Shown here: positions 15,096-23,183 of the stretch, in pieces
Layout: every line of letters starts with the position of its first letter
Position numbering within the stretch: position 1 is the stretch's first letter
Origin: DAIDJM01 sp964250215
GTDB lineage: Bacteria > Pseudomonadota > Alphaproteobacteria > Acetobacterales > Acetobacteraceae
Direction: 5' to 3'
Assembly (NCBI GenBank): GCA_964250215.1
Contig: CAXUEX010000012.1
Location: forward strand, 1 to 34,533
Length of the DNA stretch: 34,533 bases
Program-made: the position numbers and the translations under genes
The notes under the pieces: model-generated
What the model saw: the letters and a program-made list of their open reading frames with translations, nothing else
The model's database searches: none
Told to the model about the DNA's origin: nothing

Positions 15096-17321
15096 ATGAG
15101 CCCGCACGGTCCCGCCCATGCCCCGGAAGGGGGCGCGGCCGGCCTCGCGACGCGCCATTTGGCGCTGGCCGAGAAGGTGGCCGCCTACGCCCCCGGCTCC
15201 CGCACCGAGTTGATCGAGCGCGCCTACGGCGTGGCGCTGCGGGCGCACGCGGACCAGAAGCGCGATGACGGCGAACCCTATGTGACGCATCCGCTTGCCG
15301 TGGCCGATATCCTGGCCGGCTATCGCATGGACGTGGCCAGCCTATGCACCGCGCTGCTGCACGACACGGTGGAAGACACCTCCGTGACGCTGGCGCAGAT
15401 CGCCGAGGGCTTCGGCCCGACGGTCGGCGCCCTGGTGGATGGGGTGACCAAGCTGACACGGCTGGAGCTGCAATCCGACCGCACCAAGCAGGCGGAGAAT
15501 TTCCGCAAGCTCGTGCTGGCCATGTCGCGCGATATCCGGGTGCTGATCGTGAAGCTCGCCGACCGGCTGCACAATATGCGCACGCTGGGCTTCGTGCAGG
15601 ATCCGGCGCGCCGGCTGCGGATTGCGCGCGAGACCATGGATATCTACGCGCCGCTGGCCGCGCGCATCGGCATGGATGCGATGAAGAGTGAGTTGCAGAC
15701 GCGGGCTTTCGCGGTAATGGAACCCGAAGCCTACGGCACCATCCAGGCGCGGCTGAACTATCTGCGCGGCCAGGGCGCCGACGTCATCGAGGAAGTGCGC
15801 CAGGAGCTGGCGCAGGTGTGCCGCGATGCCGGCATCGACGTCATCGAGGTTTCCGGCCGCGAAAAGAGCGCATTTTCGATCTGGGAGAAGATGCAGCGCC
15901 GTAACGTGGCGTTCGAGCAACTGTCCGATATCATGGCGTTCCGCATCGTGGTGCCCACGCGCGAGCAGTGCTACGCGGCACTGGGCGCGGTGCACGCGGA
16001 ATATCCGGTGATCGCGGGGCGGTTCAAGGATTACATGTCCACGCCGAAAGGCAACGGCTATCAGAGCCTGCACACCGGCGTAACTCTGCGCTCGCCGCGC
16101 AACCAGAAGATCGAGCTGCAGATTCGCACGAAGGAAATGCATGATCTGGCCGACAACGGCGTGGCGGCGCATTGGAATTACAAGGAGAACGATCGCGAGC
16201 CGCCGGAGGAAACGCAGCGCTTCGGCTGGGTGCAAGACCTTCTGGAAATCCTGGACAATTCCGCCGCTCCCGACGAATTTCTAGAAAACACCAAGCTGGA
16301 ACTGTATCAGGACCAGGTTTTCTGCTTCACGCCGAAGGGCGAGCTGATCCCCCTGCCGCGCGGCGCCACGCCGATCGATTTCGCCTATGCGGTGCACAGC
16401 CAGGTCGGCGATACCTGCGTGGGTGCGAAAGTAAACGGCCGGCTGATGCCGTTGCGTCACGAACTTGCGAATGGCGACCAGGTGGAGATCATGACGGCGC
16501 GCGGCGGCACGCCCTCTCCGTCATGGGAGCGCTGGGTGGTCACCGGCAAGGCCCGCGCTCGCATTCGCCGCTATATCGCGGCGCAGCAGCGGGCGCAGAC
16601 GATTGATCAGGGCCGCGCGGCGCTAACTCGCGCGTTCCGCCAGGAAGGTCTCGACGGTTCGGAAAAGGTGCTCGAGGGGGCGCTGAAATCGCTCAAATGC
16701 CCGAGCGTGCAAGATCTGTATGCGGCGGTGGGCAGCGGGCAACTGGGGCCGCGCGACGTGGTGCATGCGGCGTATCCCGAAATGCGCGATTCGGCGCGCG
16801 GGCCGCGCGGCTTGCCGGGCATACTGGCACGCGGCGCACCGCGTTCGCTGCCGCGTGAGGCGGGGGCGGGCATCGCGGGGTTGGTGGCCGGCATGTCGGT
16901 GCATTTCGCCGGCTGCTGCCATCCGCTGCCGGGCGATGCGATCGTGGGAATAGTCACCACCGGCAAGGGCGTGACGATCCACACGCGCGAATGCCCCACA
17001 CTCGAGAGTTTCGCGGCCACGCCCGAGAGGTTCATCGATGTGGATTGGGAACAGGCCGCGCCCGAACGTGGCGCCGGACAGAAACGTACGGGCCGCATCA
17101 GCGTGATCGCGGCCAACGAGCCCGTGATGCTGGGCAATCTCACCAACACCGTGGCGCGGCACGAAAGCGGCGTGACCAATCTGAAAATTGTCAACCGTCA
17201 GACGGATTTCATCGAAATCCTGGTGGATGTGGAAGTGCGCGATCTGCGGCATCTGTCGAACGTGATCGCCGGGCTGCGCGCGGTATCGGGCATCACGCAG
17301 GTGGAGCGCGCGCAGGCGTGA
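15096..17321 (+). CDS. rsh: Bifunctional (p)ppGpp synthetase/hydrolase (Rel/SpoT homologue)
   Basis: A 741-residue enzyme that makes and degrades the alarmone (p)ppGpp. The N-terminal HD hydrolase domain has H-P-L-A-V-A and the H-D pair at residues 89-90 in L-L-H-D-T-V-E-D-T. The synthetase domain has L-S-D-I-M-A-F-R-I and R-F-K-D-Y-M-S-T-P-K (from Arg309) plus G-N-G-Y-Q-S-L-H-T. A TGS domain follows (V-F-C-F-T-P-K-G-E-L-I, about residue 410), then a Cys-Cys-His-Pro motif (G-C-C-H-P-L-P-G-D near residue 606) and a C-terminal ACT domain. Both catalytic cores look intact, so it is probably the only long RSH of the cell. It starts 24 bp after rpoZ, and its stop overlaps the acpS start by one base. 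Confidence 0.95.
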   Translation: MSPHGPAHAPEGGAAGLATRHLALAEKVAAYAPGSRTELIERAYGVALRAHADQKRDDGEPYVTHPLAVADILAGYRMDVASLCTALLHDTVEDTSVTLAQIAEGFGPTVGALVDGVTKLTRLELQSDRTKQAENFRKLVLAMSRDIRVLIVKLADRLHNMRTLGFVQDPARRLRIARETMDIYAPLAARIGMDAMKSELQTRAFAVMEPEAYGTIQARLNYLRGQGADVIEEVRQELAQVCRDAGIDVIEVSGREKSAFSIWEKMQRRNVAFEQLSDIMAFRIVVPTREQCYAALGAVHAEYPVIAGRFKDYMSTPKGNGYQSLHTGVTLRSPRNQKIELQIRTKEMHDLADNGVAAHWNYKENDREPPEETQRFGWVQDLLEILDNSAAPDEFLENTKLELYQDQVFCFTPKGELIPLPRGATPIDFAYAVHSQVGDTCVGAKVNGRLMPLRHELANGDQVEIMTARGGTPSPSWERWVVTGKARARIRRYIAAQQRAQTIDQGRAALTRAFRQEGLDGSEKVLEGALKSLKCPSVQDLYAAVGSGQLGPRDVVHAAYPEMRDSARGPRGLPGILARGAPRSLPREAGAGIAGLVAGMSVHFAGCCHPLPGDAIVGIVTTGKGVTIHTRECPTLESFAATPERFIDVDWEQAAPERGAGQKRTGRISVIAANEPVMLGNLTNTVARHESGVTNLKIVNRQTDFIEILVDVEVRDLRHLSNVIAGLRAVSGITQVERAQA

Positions 17322-17725
17322 TGGTTTTGGGGCTGGGTGCCGATCTGTGCGACATCCGCCGCGTGGAGCGCGTGATGGCGCGTTTCGGCGACCGTTTTCT
17401 GCAACGTGTGTTCACCGAAACCGAACGCGCCCGCGCGGCGCGGCGTACGGAGGCACTGCGGGCCGCCACCTTCGCCAAGCGCTTTGCCGCCAAGGAAGCT
17501 TGCGCCAAGGCGCTCGGCACCGGGTTTTCGCGCGGCGTGTTCCATTCCGATATGGGGGTGGTGAACCTGCGCAGCGGCCAGCCGACCCTGGCGCTGAGCG
17601 GCGGCGCTCTGGCGCGATTGCGCGACATGACCCCGGCCGGCTGCACCGCCGAGATCGCGCTGACCATGACGGACGAGCCGCCATATGCGTTCGCCCAGGT
17701 GATTTTGTGGGCAAGGCCAGGCTGA
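17321..17725 (+). CDS. acpS: Holo-[acyl-carrier-protein] synthase
   Basis: Transfers the 4'-phosphopantetheine arm from CoA to acyl carrier protein. The 134-residue length fits AcpS-type enzymes. The motifs are G-L-G-A-D-L-C-D-I-R-R-V-E-R at the start, F-T-E-T-E-R, and F-A-K-R-F-A-A-K-E-A-C-A-K-A-L-G-T-G, which holds the metal- and CoA-binding Glu and Lys. The ATG at 17321 shares its A with the TGA of the upstream gene (TGATG), indicating coupled translation. In many alphaproteobacteria acpS is followed at once by lepB; here a carbohydrate-active gene lies between. Confidence 0.93.
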   Translation: MVLGLGADLCDIRRVERVMARFGDRFLQRVFTETERARAARRTEALRAATFAKRFAAKEACAKALGTGFSRGVFHSDMGVVNLRSGQPTLALSGGALARLRDMTPAGCTAEIALTMTDEPPYAFAQVILWARPG

Positions 17726-17728
17726 ATT

Positions 17729-17747
17729 GCCCGCTTCGACGGCGGGC
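17729..17747 (+). terminator. Hairpin after acpS
   Basis: GCCCGC (17729-17734) and GCGGGC (17742-17747) form a 6-bp GC stem with a 7-nt loop, four bases after the acpS stop. No T tract follows, so termination is only possible, not shown. Confidence 0.3.
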
Positions 17748-17803
17748 GGAACGCAACGTGAGCGCAACAACGCCGTTGAGGCGCAACCGGATGGGGAGAC
17801 GGC

Positions 17804-19957
17804 ATGACCTTCAAGGTGCAAGTGGGGCCGCCGCAGATTGCGATACATCAGGGCCAGACGATTTTGGTTTCGGAGGAGGGCGGCCAGATTTCCTTTCCCA
17901 CCGACAAGGGGCTGTATTTCCGCGACACACGAATTATCAGCGCCTGGTCGATCTACGCGAACGGCGTCTCATGGACGCTGCTGAACGGCGGCCCGATCGC
18001 CTACTATGCCTCGCGTATTTTCCTTGCGAACGCGGAGTTTCTTACTCAGGACGGCAAGATCGATGCGGGCACGCTCGCGCTGACGATCAGCCGCGAAATC
18101 GATGGCGGCGTGCACGAGGACATCGACATCCGCAATTTTGGCAAGGGTCGTGTGCGCTTCAATCTGGAGATCTCGCTGCGCTGCGACTTTGCCGATATAT
18201 TCGAGGTGAAATCCAATCGCATCATCCGGCGCGGCCGTATTTCCACCGCGTGGGACGAGGCCAAGCAAACACTTTCCAACACCTATGCGAACGGCGATTT
18301 CGGTCGCGGCGTGCGGCTGCGGGTGCAGCAAGCCTGCGGGTTGTATGCGAACGGACGGCTGACGTTCGAAGTGGATCTGGCGCCGGGCGCCGAGTGGCAT
18401 TGCTGCCTGCTCTACGATCTCACCGATGGCGACAATGAGATCGTGGCGCCCCCGGATTGCGTGGCGCACGACGCGGAGAGCCAGCACGCGGCCAATCTGC
18501 GCGACTGGCAGGAGCGGGTGATGAAGATCACCACAACCAACGAGGAGTTCTACCGCCTCTACCACCAGGCTATCGAAGACATGGCGGCGCTGCGCCTGTC
18601 GATCGGCGGCAGCGATCACATGGTGTTCATGCCAGCCGCGGGATTGCCGTGGTTCGTGGCGCCGTTTGGCCGTGATAGCCTGGTCGCTTCGTTGCAGAAC
18701 ATCGTGGTGTATCCGGATTTCGCGCGCGGTACACTCAAGGTTCTGGGCGATCTCCAGGCGACCGAGCGCGACGATTACCGGGATGCGGAGCCCGGCAAGA
18801 TCATGCACGAGCTGCGTTACGGCGAGCTCGCGCATTTCAAGATGGTGCCGCACACGCCGTATTACGGCACCGCCGATGCCACGCCGCTCTGGCTGATCAC
18901 GCTGCACGCCACTTGGCGGGCGATCGGCGACCGCGCGTTCCTGGAAGAGCACATCGGCACCGCCGAACGGTGCCTGGCCTGGATCGACGAATCCGGCGAC
19001 CTCGACGGCGACGGCTTCCAGGAATACCAGACGCGATCGTCGGCCGGCTACGAGAATATGGGCTGGAAGGATAGCGGCGATGCGGTGCTGTATCCCGATG
19101 GCACGCATGTGCGCGGTCCCACTGCGCTGTGCGAGTTGCAGGGCTACGTATATGATGCGTGGCGGCGCATGGCGCAGGTGTACGAAACGCTGGGCAAGTC
19201 CGATCGCGCGGCCGAACTGCGCGCAAAGGCGGCGCAGATGTTCAAGCGTTTCGATGCGGCGTTCTGGGATGAGACCAGCGGGTTCTACGCCTATGCGCTC
19301 GACGGCGAGAAAAAGAAGGTGCTCACGGTCGCCTCGAACCCGGGACAATTGCTGTGCACCGGCATTGTGCCGCAGGCGCGGGCCGCGCGCGTGGTGGCGC
19401 GGCTCATGGCGCCGGATATGTGGTCCGGCTGGGGCATCCGCACGCTCTCGGCCGATCATGCGGCGTTCAATCCGATGGCGTATCAGCGCGGTTCGGTGTG
19501 GCCGCACGACAATGCGATCATCGCGCTCGGTTTCCGGCGTTACGGATTTGCGGCGGAAGCGGCACGCATCGCGCGCGATATCAGTGGCGCCGCGAGTTAC
19601 TTCCAGGGCAGCCAGTTGCCGGAACTCTATGCCGGCAACTCCCGCAACGGCAGCAATTTTCCCGTGCAGTATCTGGGCGCGAACGTGCCACAGGCCTGGG
19701 CCGCCGGATCGGCGTTCATGCTGCTGCAGGCAATGCTCGGCCTGGCACCGGATGCGCCGGTCGGTCGGCTGTATATCGATCCGGCGCTGCCGCGCTGGTT
19801 GCCGGAAGTTGCCGTATCCAGCCTTACGGTGGGCGGCCGCGACTACGCCATACGTTTCTGGCGGGAGGGCGACGAGACGCGGCACGAGGTGGTTTCGGGC
19901 GACCCAAATTGCGTGGTGCGGCGGCCGTTCGGCGAGGCGTGGGAACCGGCCGGCTAG
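17804..19957 (+). CDS. Amylo-alpha-1,6-glucosidase / glycogen-debranching-like enzyme
   Basis: A 717-residue protein with an N-terminal beta-sandwich 'glycogen debranching N-terminal' domain (L-Y-F-R-D-T-R-I-I-S-A-W and similar, residues about 10-220) and a C-terminal (alpha/alpha)6 barrel of the GDE_C type. The barrel shows F-M-P-A-A-G-L-P-W-F-V-A-P-F-G-R-D-S near residue 280, G-F-Q-E-Y-Q-T-R near residue 407, G-W-K-D-S-G-D and S-V-W-P-H-D-N-A near residue 566, all conserved in this family. It would remove alpha-1,6-linked glucose from branched glucans or act on related surface glucans. No glycogen genes are adjacent, so the real substrate is uncertain. A GGGGAG box lies upstream of the ATG. 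Confidence 0.85.
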   Translation: MTFKVQVGPPQIAIHQGQTILVSEEGGQISFPTDKGLYFRDTRIISAWSIYANGVSWTLLNGGPIAYYASRIFLANAEFLTQDGKIDAGTLALTISREIDGGVHEDIDIRNFGKGRVRFNLEISLRCDFADIFEVKSNRIIRRGRISTAWDEAKQTLSNTYANGDFGRGVRLRVQQACGLYANGRLTFEVDLAPGAEWHCCLLYDLTDGDNEIVAPPDCVAHDAESQHAANLRDWQERVMKITTTNEEFYRLYHQAIEDMAALRLSIGGSDHMVFMPAAGLPWFVAPFGRDSLVASLQNIVVYPDFARGTLKVLGDLQATERDDYRDAEPGKIMHELRYGELAHFKMVPHTPYYGTADATPLWLITLHATWRAIGDRAFLEEHIGTAERCLAWIDESGDLDGDGFQEYQTRSSAGYENMGWKDSGDAVLYPDGTHVRGPTALCELQGYVYDAWRRMAQVYETLGKSDRAAELRAKAAQMFKRFDAAFWDETSGFYAYALDGEKKKVLTVASNPGQLLCTGIVPQARAARVVARLMAPDMWSGWGIRTLSADHAAFNPMAYQRGSVWPHDNAIIALGFRRYGFAAEAARIARDISGAASYFQGSQLPELYAGNSRNGSNFPVQYLGANVPQAWAAGSAFMLLQAMLGLAPDAPVGRLYIDPALPRWLPEVAVSSLTVGGRDYAIRFWREGDETRHEVVSGDPNCVVRRPFGEAWEPAG

Positions 19958-19976
19958 GGCGGCGGCCGTCGTTTTC

Positions 19977-20005
19977 TTGACAGGGGCTCCACCCCGCGCT
20001 TCAAC
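19977..20005 (+). promoter_or_regulatory. Possible promoter of the lepB-rnc-era-recO-parC operon
   Basis: A consensus -35 TTGACA (19977-19982) is followed after 17 bp by TTCAAC (20000-20005), a weak -10. It is the only such match in the 74 bp between the debranching gene and lepB. Confidence 0.4.
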
Positions 20006-20031
20006 CCCGGCGCGCCCCGCCAGGACCCAGG

Positions 20032-20823
20032 ATGCCCTCCGCCCCGAAAGCCGCCCGCAAGCCGGCCAGCAGCAGCTGGTTCGAGACCGTCAAGACGCTC
20101 GTCTATGCCGGGCTGATCGCGCTCGGCATTCGCACCATTGCGTTCGAGCCGTTCAACATCCCTTCCGGCTCTATGATCCCCACGTTGTTGGTGGGCGATT
20201 TCGTGTTCGTCAGCAAATACAGTTACGGCTATTCGCGCTTCTCCATGCCGTTTTCGCCGCCCCTGTTCTCCGGCCGAATTTTCGGCTCGGTGCCGCATCG
20301 CGGAGACGTGGTGGTGTTCCGTTACACGCGCGACACGTCCATCGATTACATCAAGCGCGTGATCGGGCTGCCCGGCGACCGGGTGCAGATGAAAGGCGGC
20401 CAGTTGTTCTTGAACGGGACCGAAGTGCCGCGCCAGCCGCTGGGCGATTACGAGGCCGTGGACGAGCACGGCACGCGCGAGCTCGATCAGGAATACCGGG
20501 AATCGCTGCCGCCGGATGGGCCGAAGCACCTGATTTTGAAGCGCAGCGATGCCGAGGAGTATAATATTGGCAGTGAAATAGATGCCAATAACACGCCCGA
20601 ATACGTGGTGCCGCAAGGCGACCTTTTCATGATGGGCGACAACCGCGACAACTCCAGCGATAGCCGGTTTCAGAACGATCTGGGCTTCGTGCCGCTGGAA
20701 AATGTGGTGGGCAAGGCGCAGTTCATCTTCTTCAGCTTCGATACGCCGGACGCTTCCTGGTTCAAGCCCTGGATGTGGCCGTTCGATATCCGTTGGGGGC
20801 GGCTGCTGCAGCCGGTGCATTGA
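20032..20823 (+). CDS. lepB: Signal peptidase I
   Basis: Cleaves signal peptides from exported proteins at the periplasmic face of the inner membrane. The 263-residue protein has one N-terminal membrane segment (about residues 22-38) and the catalytic Ser47 in I-P-S-G-S-M-I-P-T-L. The general-base Lys108 is in D-Y-I-K-R-V-I-G-L-P-G-D, and the C-terminal signature reads G-D-N-R-D-N-S-S-D-S-R. It heads a run of five genes with spacings of 10 nt, 31 nt, 6 nt and a 4-nt overlap. The window encodes several of its likely clients, such as the carboxylesterase and the alpha/beta-hydrolase. Confidence 0.95.
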   Translation: MPSAPKAARKPASSSWFETVKTLVYAGLIALGIRTIAFEPFNIPSGSMIPTLLVGDFVFVSKYSYGYSRFSMPFSPPLFSGRIFGSVPHRGDVVVFRYTRDTSIDYIKRVIGLPGDRVQMKGGQLFLNGTEVPRQPLGDYEAVDEHGTRELDQEYRESLPPDGPKHLILKRSDAEEYNIGSEIDANNTPEYVVPQGDLFMMGDNRDNSSDSRFQNDLGFVPLENVVGKAQFIFFSFDTPDASWFKPWMWPFDIRWGRLLQPVH

Positions 20824-20833
20824 TGCGCCGGCG

Positions 20834-21502
20834 TTGAGCGCCGATCGGATCGCACGCGCCGCGGCGCTGCTCGGTCACGCTTTCGCCGATCCAGCGCTGC
20901 TGGCGCAGGCACTCACGCACCGTTCCGCCGCGCAGGGTCGGATGCGCGCACGGGGATCGAACGAGCGGCTGGAATTTCTCGGCGATCGCGTGCTGGGGCT
21001 GCTCATCGCCGAATGGCTCGTGGAGCGGTATCCTGGGGAGCCGGAGGGCAAGCTGGGGCCGCGGCTCGCGCATCTGGTGAGCCGCGACGCGCTGCTGCAG
21101 GTCGCCGGCGAGATCGGGTTTGCCGAGTGGCTCACACTGGGCATGGCGGAAACCGGTACCGCGAACGTGGTGGCCGATGCGCTGGAAGCGGCGTTGGGCG
21201 CCATGTTTCTCGATGGCGGATTGCCGGCGGCGCGCCAATTCGTGCGCCGCGCCTGGGCGCCGGCCATGCAGCACCAGACAGCGCCACCGAAGGATCCGAA
21301 AACCGCGTTGCAGGAATACGCGCTGGCGCGCGGTGAAACGCTGCCGGAATATACGCTTGTGTCGGCGGAGGGGCCTTCGCACGCGCCGGAATTCATCGTC
21401 AACGCTCGCTTCGGCGCAGCCAGCGGCCGCGGCCGGGCAGGAACCAAGCGGGGGGCGGAGCGGGAGGCAGCCATTGAGTTGCTAACAAAATTAAAGACAT
21501 GA
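20834..21502 (+). CDS. rnc: Ribonuclease III
   Basis: Cuts double-stranded RNA during rRNA and mRNA processing. The 222-residue protein has the catalytic domain with the signature N-E-R-L-E-F-L-G-D-R-V-L-G-L and the second acidic cluster A-D-A-L-E-A-A-L-G-A. A C-terminal double-stranded-RNA-binding domain follows (D-P-K-T-A-L-Q-E-Y-A to the end, with the usual K-R-x-A-E-R-E-A-A). The frame has no ATG at its start; TTG at 20834, 10 nt after the lepB stop, gives the expected N-terminus (S-A-D-R-I-A-R-A-A). No strong ribosome-binding site is visible, so translation probably depends on coupling to lepB. Confidence 0.93.
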   Translation: MSADRIARAAALLGHAFADPALLAQALTHRSAAQGRMRARGSNERLEFLGDRVLGLLIAEWLVERYPGEPEGKLGPRLAHLVSRDALLQVAGEIGFAEWLTLGMAETGTANVVADALEAALGAMFLDGGLPAARQFVRRAWAPAMQHQTAPPKDPKTALQEYALARGETLPEYTLVSAEGPSHAPEFIVNARFGAASGRGRAGTKRGAEREAAIELLTKLKT

Positions 21503-21533
21503 AGCAGCAGTCATTTATTCGGGTTGCGACAAA

Positions 21534-22424
21534 ATGAGTCGTTGCGGGTTCATCGCGCTCATCGGCGCGCCCAACGCCGGCAAATCGACGCTGCTGAACC
21601 GGATGGCCGGCGCCAAGCTTTCGATCGTGAGCCCGAAGGCGCAGACTACGCGGTTTCGCGTGCTCGGGATCGTCATGCGCGGCGAGTCGCAGATTCTGCT
21701 TGTCGATACGCCAGGGATTTTCGCGCCCAGGCGCAAGCTGGATCGGGCGATGGTGAAGGCGGCTTGGACAGGATCGCAGGATGCCGATCTCACGCTGCTG
21801 CTGGTGGATGCGCGCGCCGGGATCACCGATGCCGTGCGGGCCATCGGCGAAGGATTGCGAAAATCCCACCGGCCGGCATGGGCGCTGCTGAACAAGACCG
21901 ACCTTGTCGCCGGCCCCGCGCTGCTGCCTTTGATGGCCGAGCTGCGCGAGCTGGCGCTGTTCGCCGAGATTTACCCCGTGAGTGCCGCGACGGGCGACGG
22001 CGTGGAGGCGCTGCTGGATGCCGTGGTGGCGCACCTGCCCGAAGGGCCATTTCTGTATCCCGTTGACGAGCTAACCGATTTGCCAGACCGCCTGCTGGCG
22101 GCGGAGATCGTGCGCGAGCAGATTTTTCTGCAAACGCATGAGGAGGTGCCCTACGGCACCACGGTGGAAACCGAGAGTTTTGCCGAGCGTTCCGACGGCT
22201 CGGTGCGGATCGATGCGACGGTTTATGTTGCGAAACCGGGACAGAAGGCGATCCTGATCGGCGAGGGTGGGACGAGGGTGCGCAGCATCGGCGCGCGGGC
22301 GCGGGCGGAGCTGGGGCGGCTGCTGGAACGGCAGGTGCATCTGTTCCTGAACGTGAAGGAAAGATCCGGCTGGGATGCGGAGCGCGCGCGCCTGCGGGCG
22401 ATCGGCCTGGAAGATCCGGACTGA
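21534..22424 (+). CDS. era: GTPase Era
   Basis: An essential GTPase that binds the 3' end of 16S rRNA during 30S assembly. The 296-residue protein shows the G1 motif G-A-P-N-A-G-K-S-T (residues about 10-18), switch-region K-A-Q-T-T-R, G3 D-T-P-G-I-F, and G4 N-K-T-D. The C-terminal KH domain contains K-P-G-Q-K-A-I-L-I-G-E-G-G. The start at 21534 is 31 nt after rnc. The standard rnc-era-recO order holds here. Confidence 0.96.
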   Translation: MSRCGFIALIGAPNAGKSTLLNRMAGAKLSIVSPKAQTTRFRVLGIVMRGESQILLVDTPGIFAPRRKLDRAMVKAAWTGSQDADLTLLLVDARAGITDAVRAIGEGLRKSHRPAWALLNKTDLVAGPALLPLMAELRELALFAEIYPVSAATGDGVEALLDAVVAHLPEGPFLYPVDELTDLPDRLLAAEIVREQIFLQTHEEVPYGTTVETESFAERSDGSVRIDATVYVAKPGQKAILIGEGGTRVRSIGARARAELGRLLERQVHLFLNVKERSGWDAERARLRAIGLEDPD

Positions 22425-22430
22425 ACGAAA

Positions 22431-23183
22431 TTGGAATGGTCCGGTCCAGCAATACTCGTTTCCGCCGCGCCCTACGGCGAAGGTGACGCGCTCGCCACGG
22501 TGCTGGAGGAGCAAAACGGCATGTTTCGCGGCCTCGTGCGCGGTGGCGCTTCGCGCTCGCGTGCGGCCACTTGGCAGACGGGAAATCTGATCGAAGCCCG
22601 CTGGGTCGCCCGCCTGCCGGACCAGCTCGGCAGCCTCACCGGCGAATTGGTCCACGCCACCGCCGCTGCCGCAATGCAGGATCGGCTTGCGCTCGCGGTG
22701 CTCAGTGCCGCCTGCGCCACCGCTGCGGGCGCGTTGCCGGAGCGGGAGCCGCATCGCCGAGTCTTCGGCGGCCTGCTGCGCGTGCTCGCGCGACTTGCGG
22801 CCGGGTCCGCCGTGCTCACCGATCTCGTGCGCTGGGAACTCGAGCTTTTGGCGGAACTCGGCTTCGGTCTCGATCTTGCGCTGTGCGCCGTCACGGGTTC
22901 AGCAACCGATCTGGCCTACGTCTCGCCGCGCACCGGTCGCGCCGTGAGCCGTCAGGCCGCCGGCGCGTGGGCCGAACGGTTGCTGAAGCTGCCGGCATTT
23001 CTTGCCGGCAACGCCGCGGCCGATATGCCGGCGTGGCGCGACGGACTGGCACTCACCGGGCACTTCCTGGCCCGCGACGCATTCGGCAGCCGCCATCTGC
23101 CGCTGCCGCCGGCGCGCGTGCGCCTGGTGGACATCCTGCAAACCTTGCCCGAAGCTGCCGATCCGCCCGAAAAGGGCCCATGA
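22431..23183 (+). CDS. recO: DNA repair protein RecO
   Basis: Helps load RecA on SSB-coated gaps in the RecFOR pathway. The 250-residue protein begins M-E-W-S-G-P-A-I-L-V and contains the OB-fold segment P-Y-G-E-G-D-A-L-A-T-V-L-E-E, followed by G-L-V-R-G-G-A-S-R; the helical C-terminal domain ends near L-P-L-P-P-A-R-V-R. Zinc-binding cysteines found in some RecO proteins are missing, as in many alphaproteobacteria. The start is a TTG at 22431, only 6 nt after the era stop and without a clear ribosome-binding site. Its own stop overlaps the parC start as ATGA. Confidence 0.93.
   Translation: MEWSGPAILVSAAPYGEGDALATVLEEQNGMFRGLVRGGASRSRAATWQTGNLIEARWVARLPDQLGSLTGELVHATAAAAMQDRLALAVLSAACATAAGALPEREPHRRVFGGLLRVLARLAAGSAVLTDLVRWELELLAELGFGLDLALCAVTGSATDLAYVSPRTGRAVSRQAAGAWAERLLKLPAFLAGNAAADMPAWRDGLALTGHFLARDAFGSRHLPLPPARVRLVDILQTLPEAADPPEKGP

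Noticed and set aside
17969..19885. 638-codon open frame on the minus strand
   Set aside because: It is the antisense shadow of the debranching-type gene; low-complexity Arg/His-rich sequence with no family motif.
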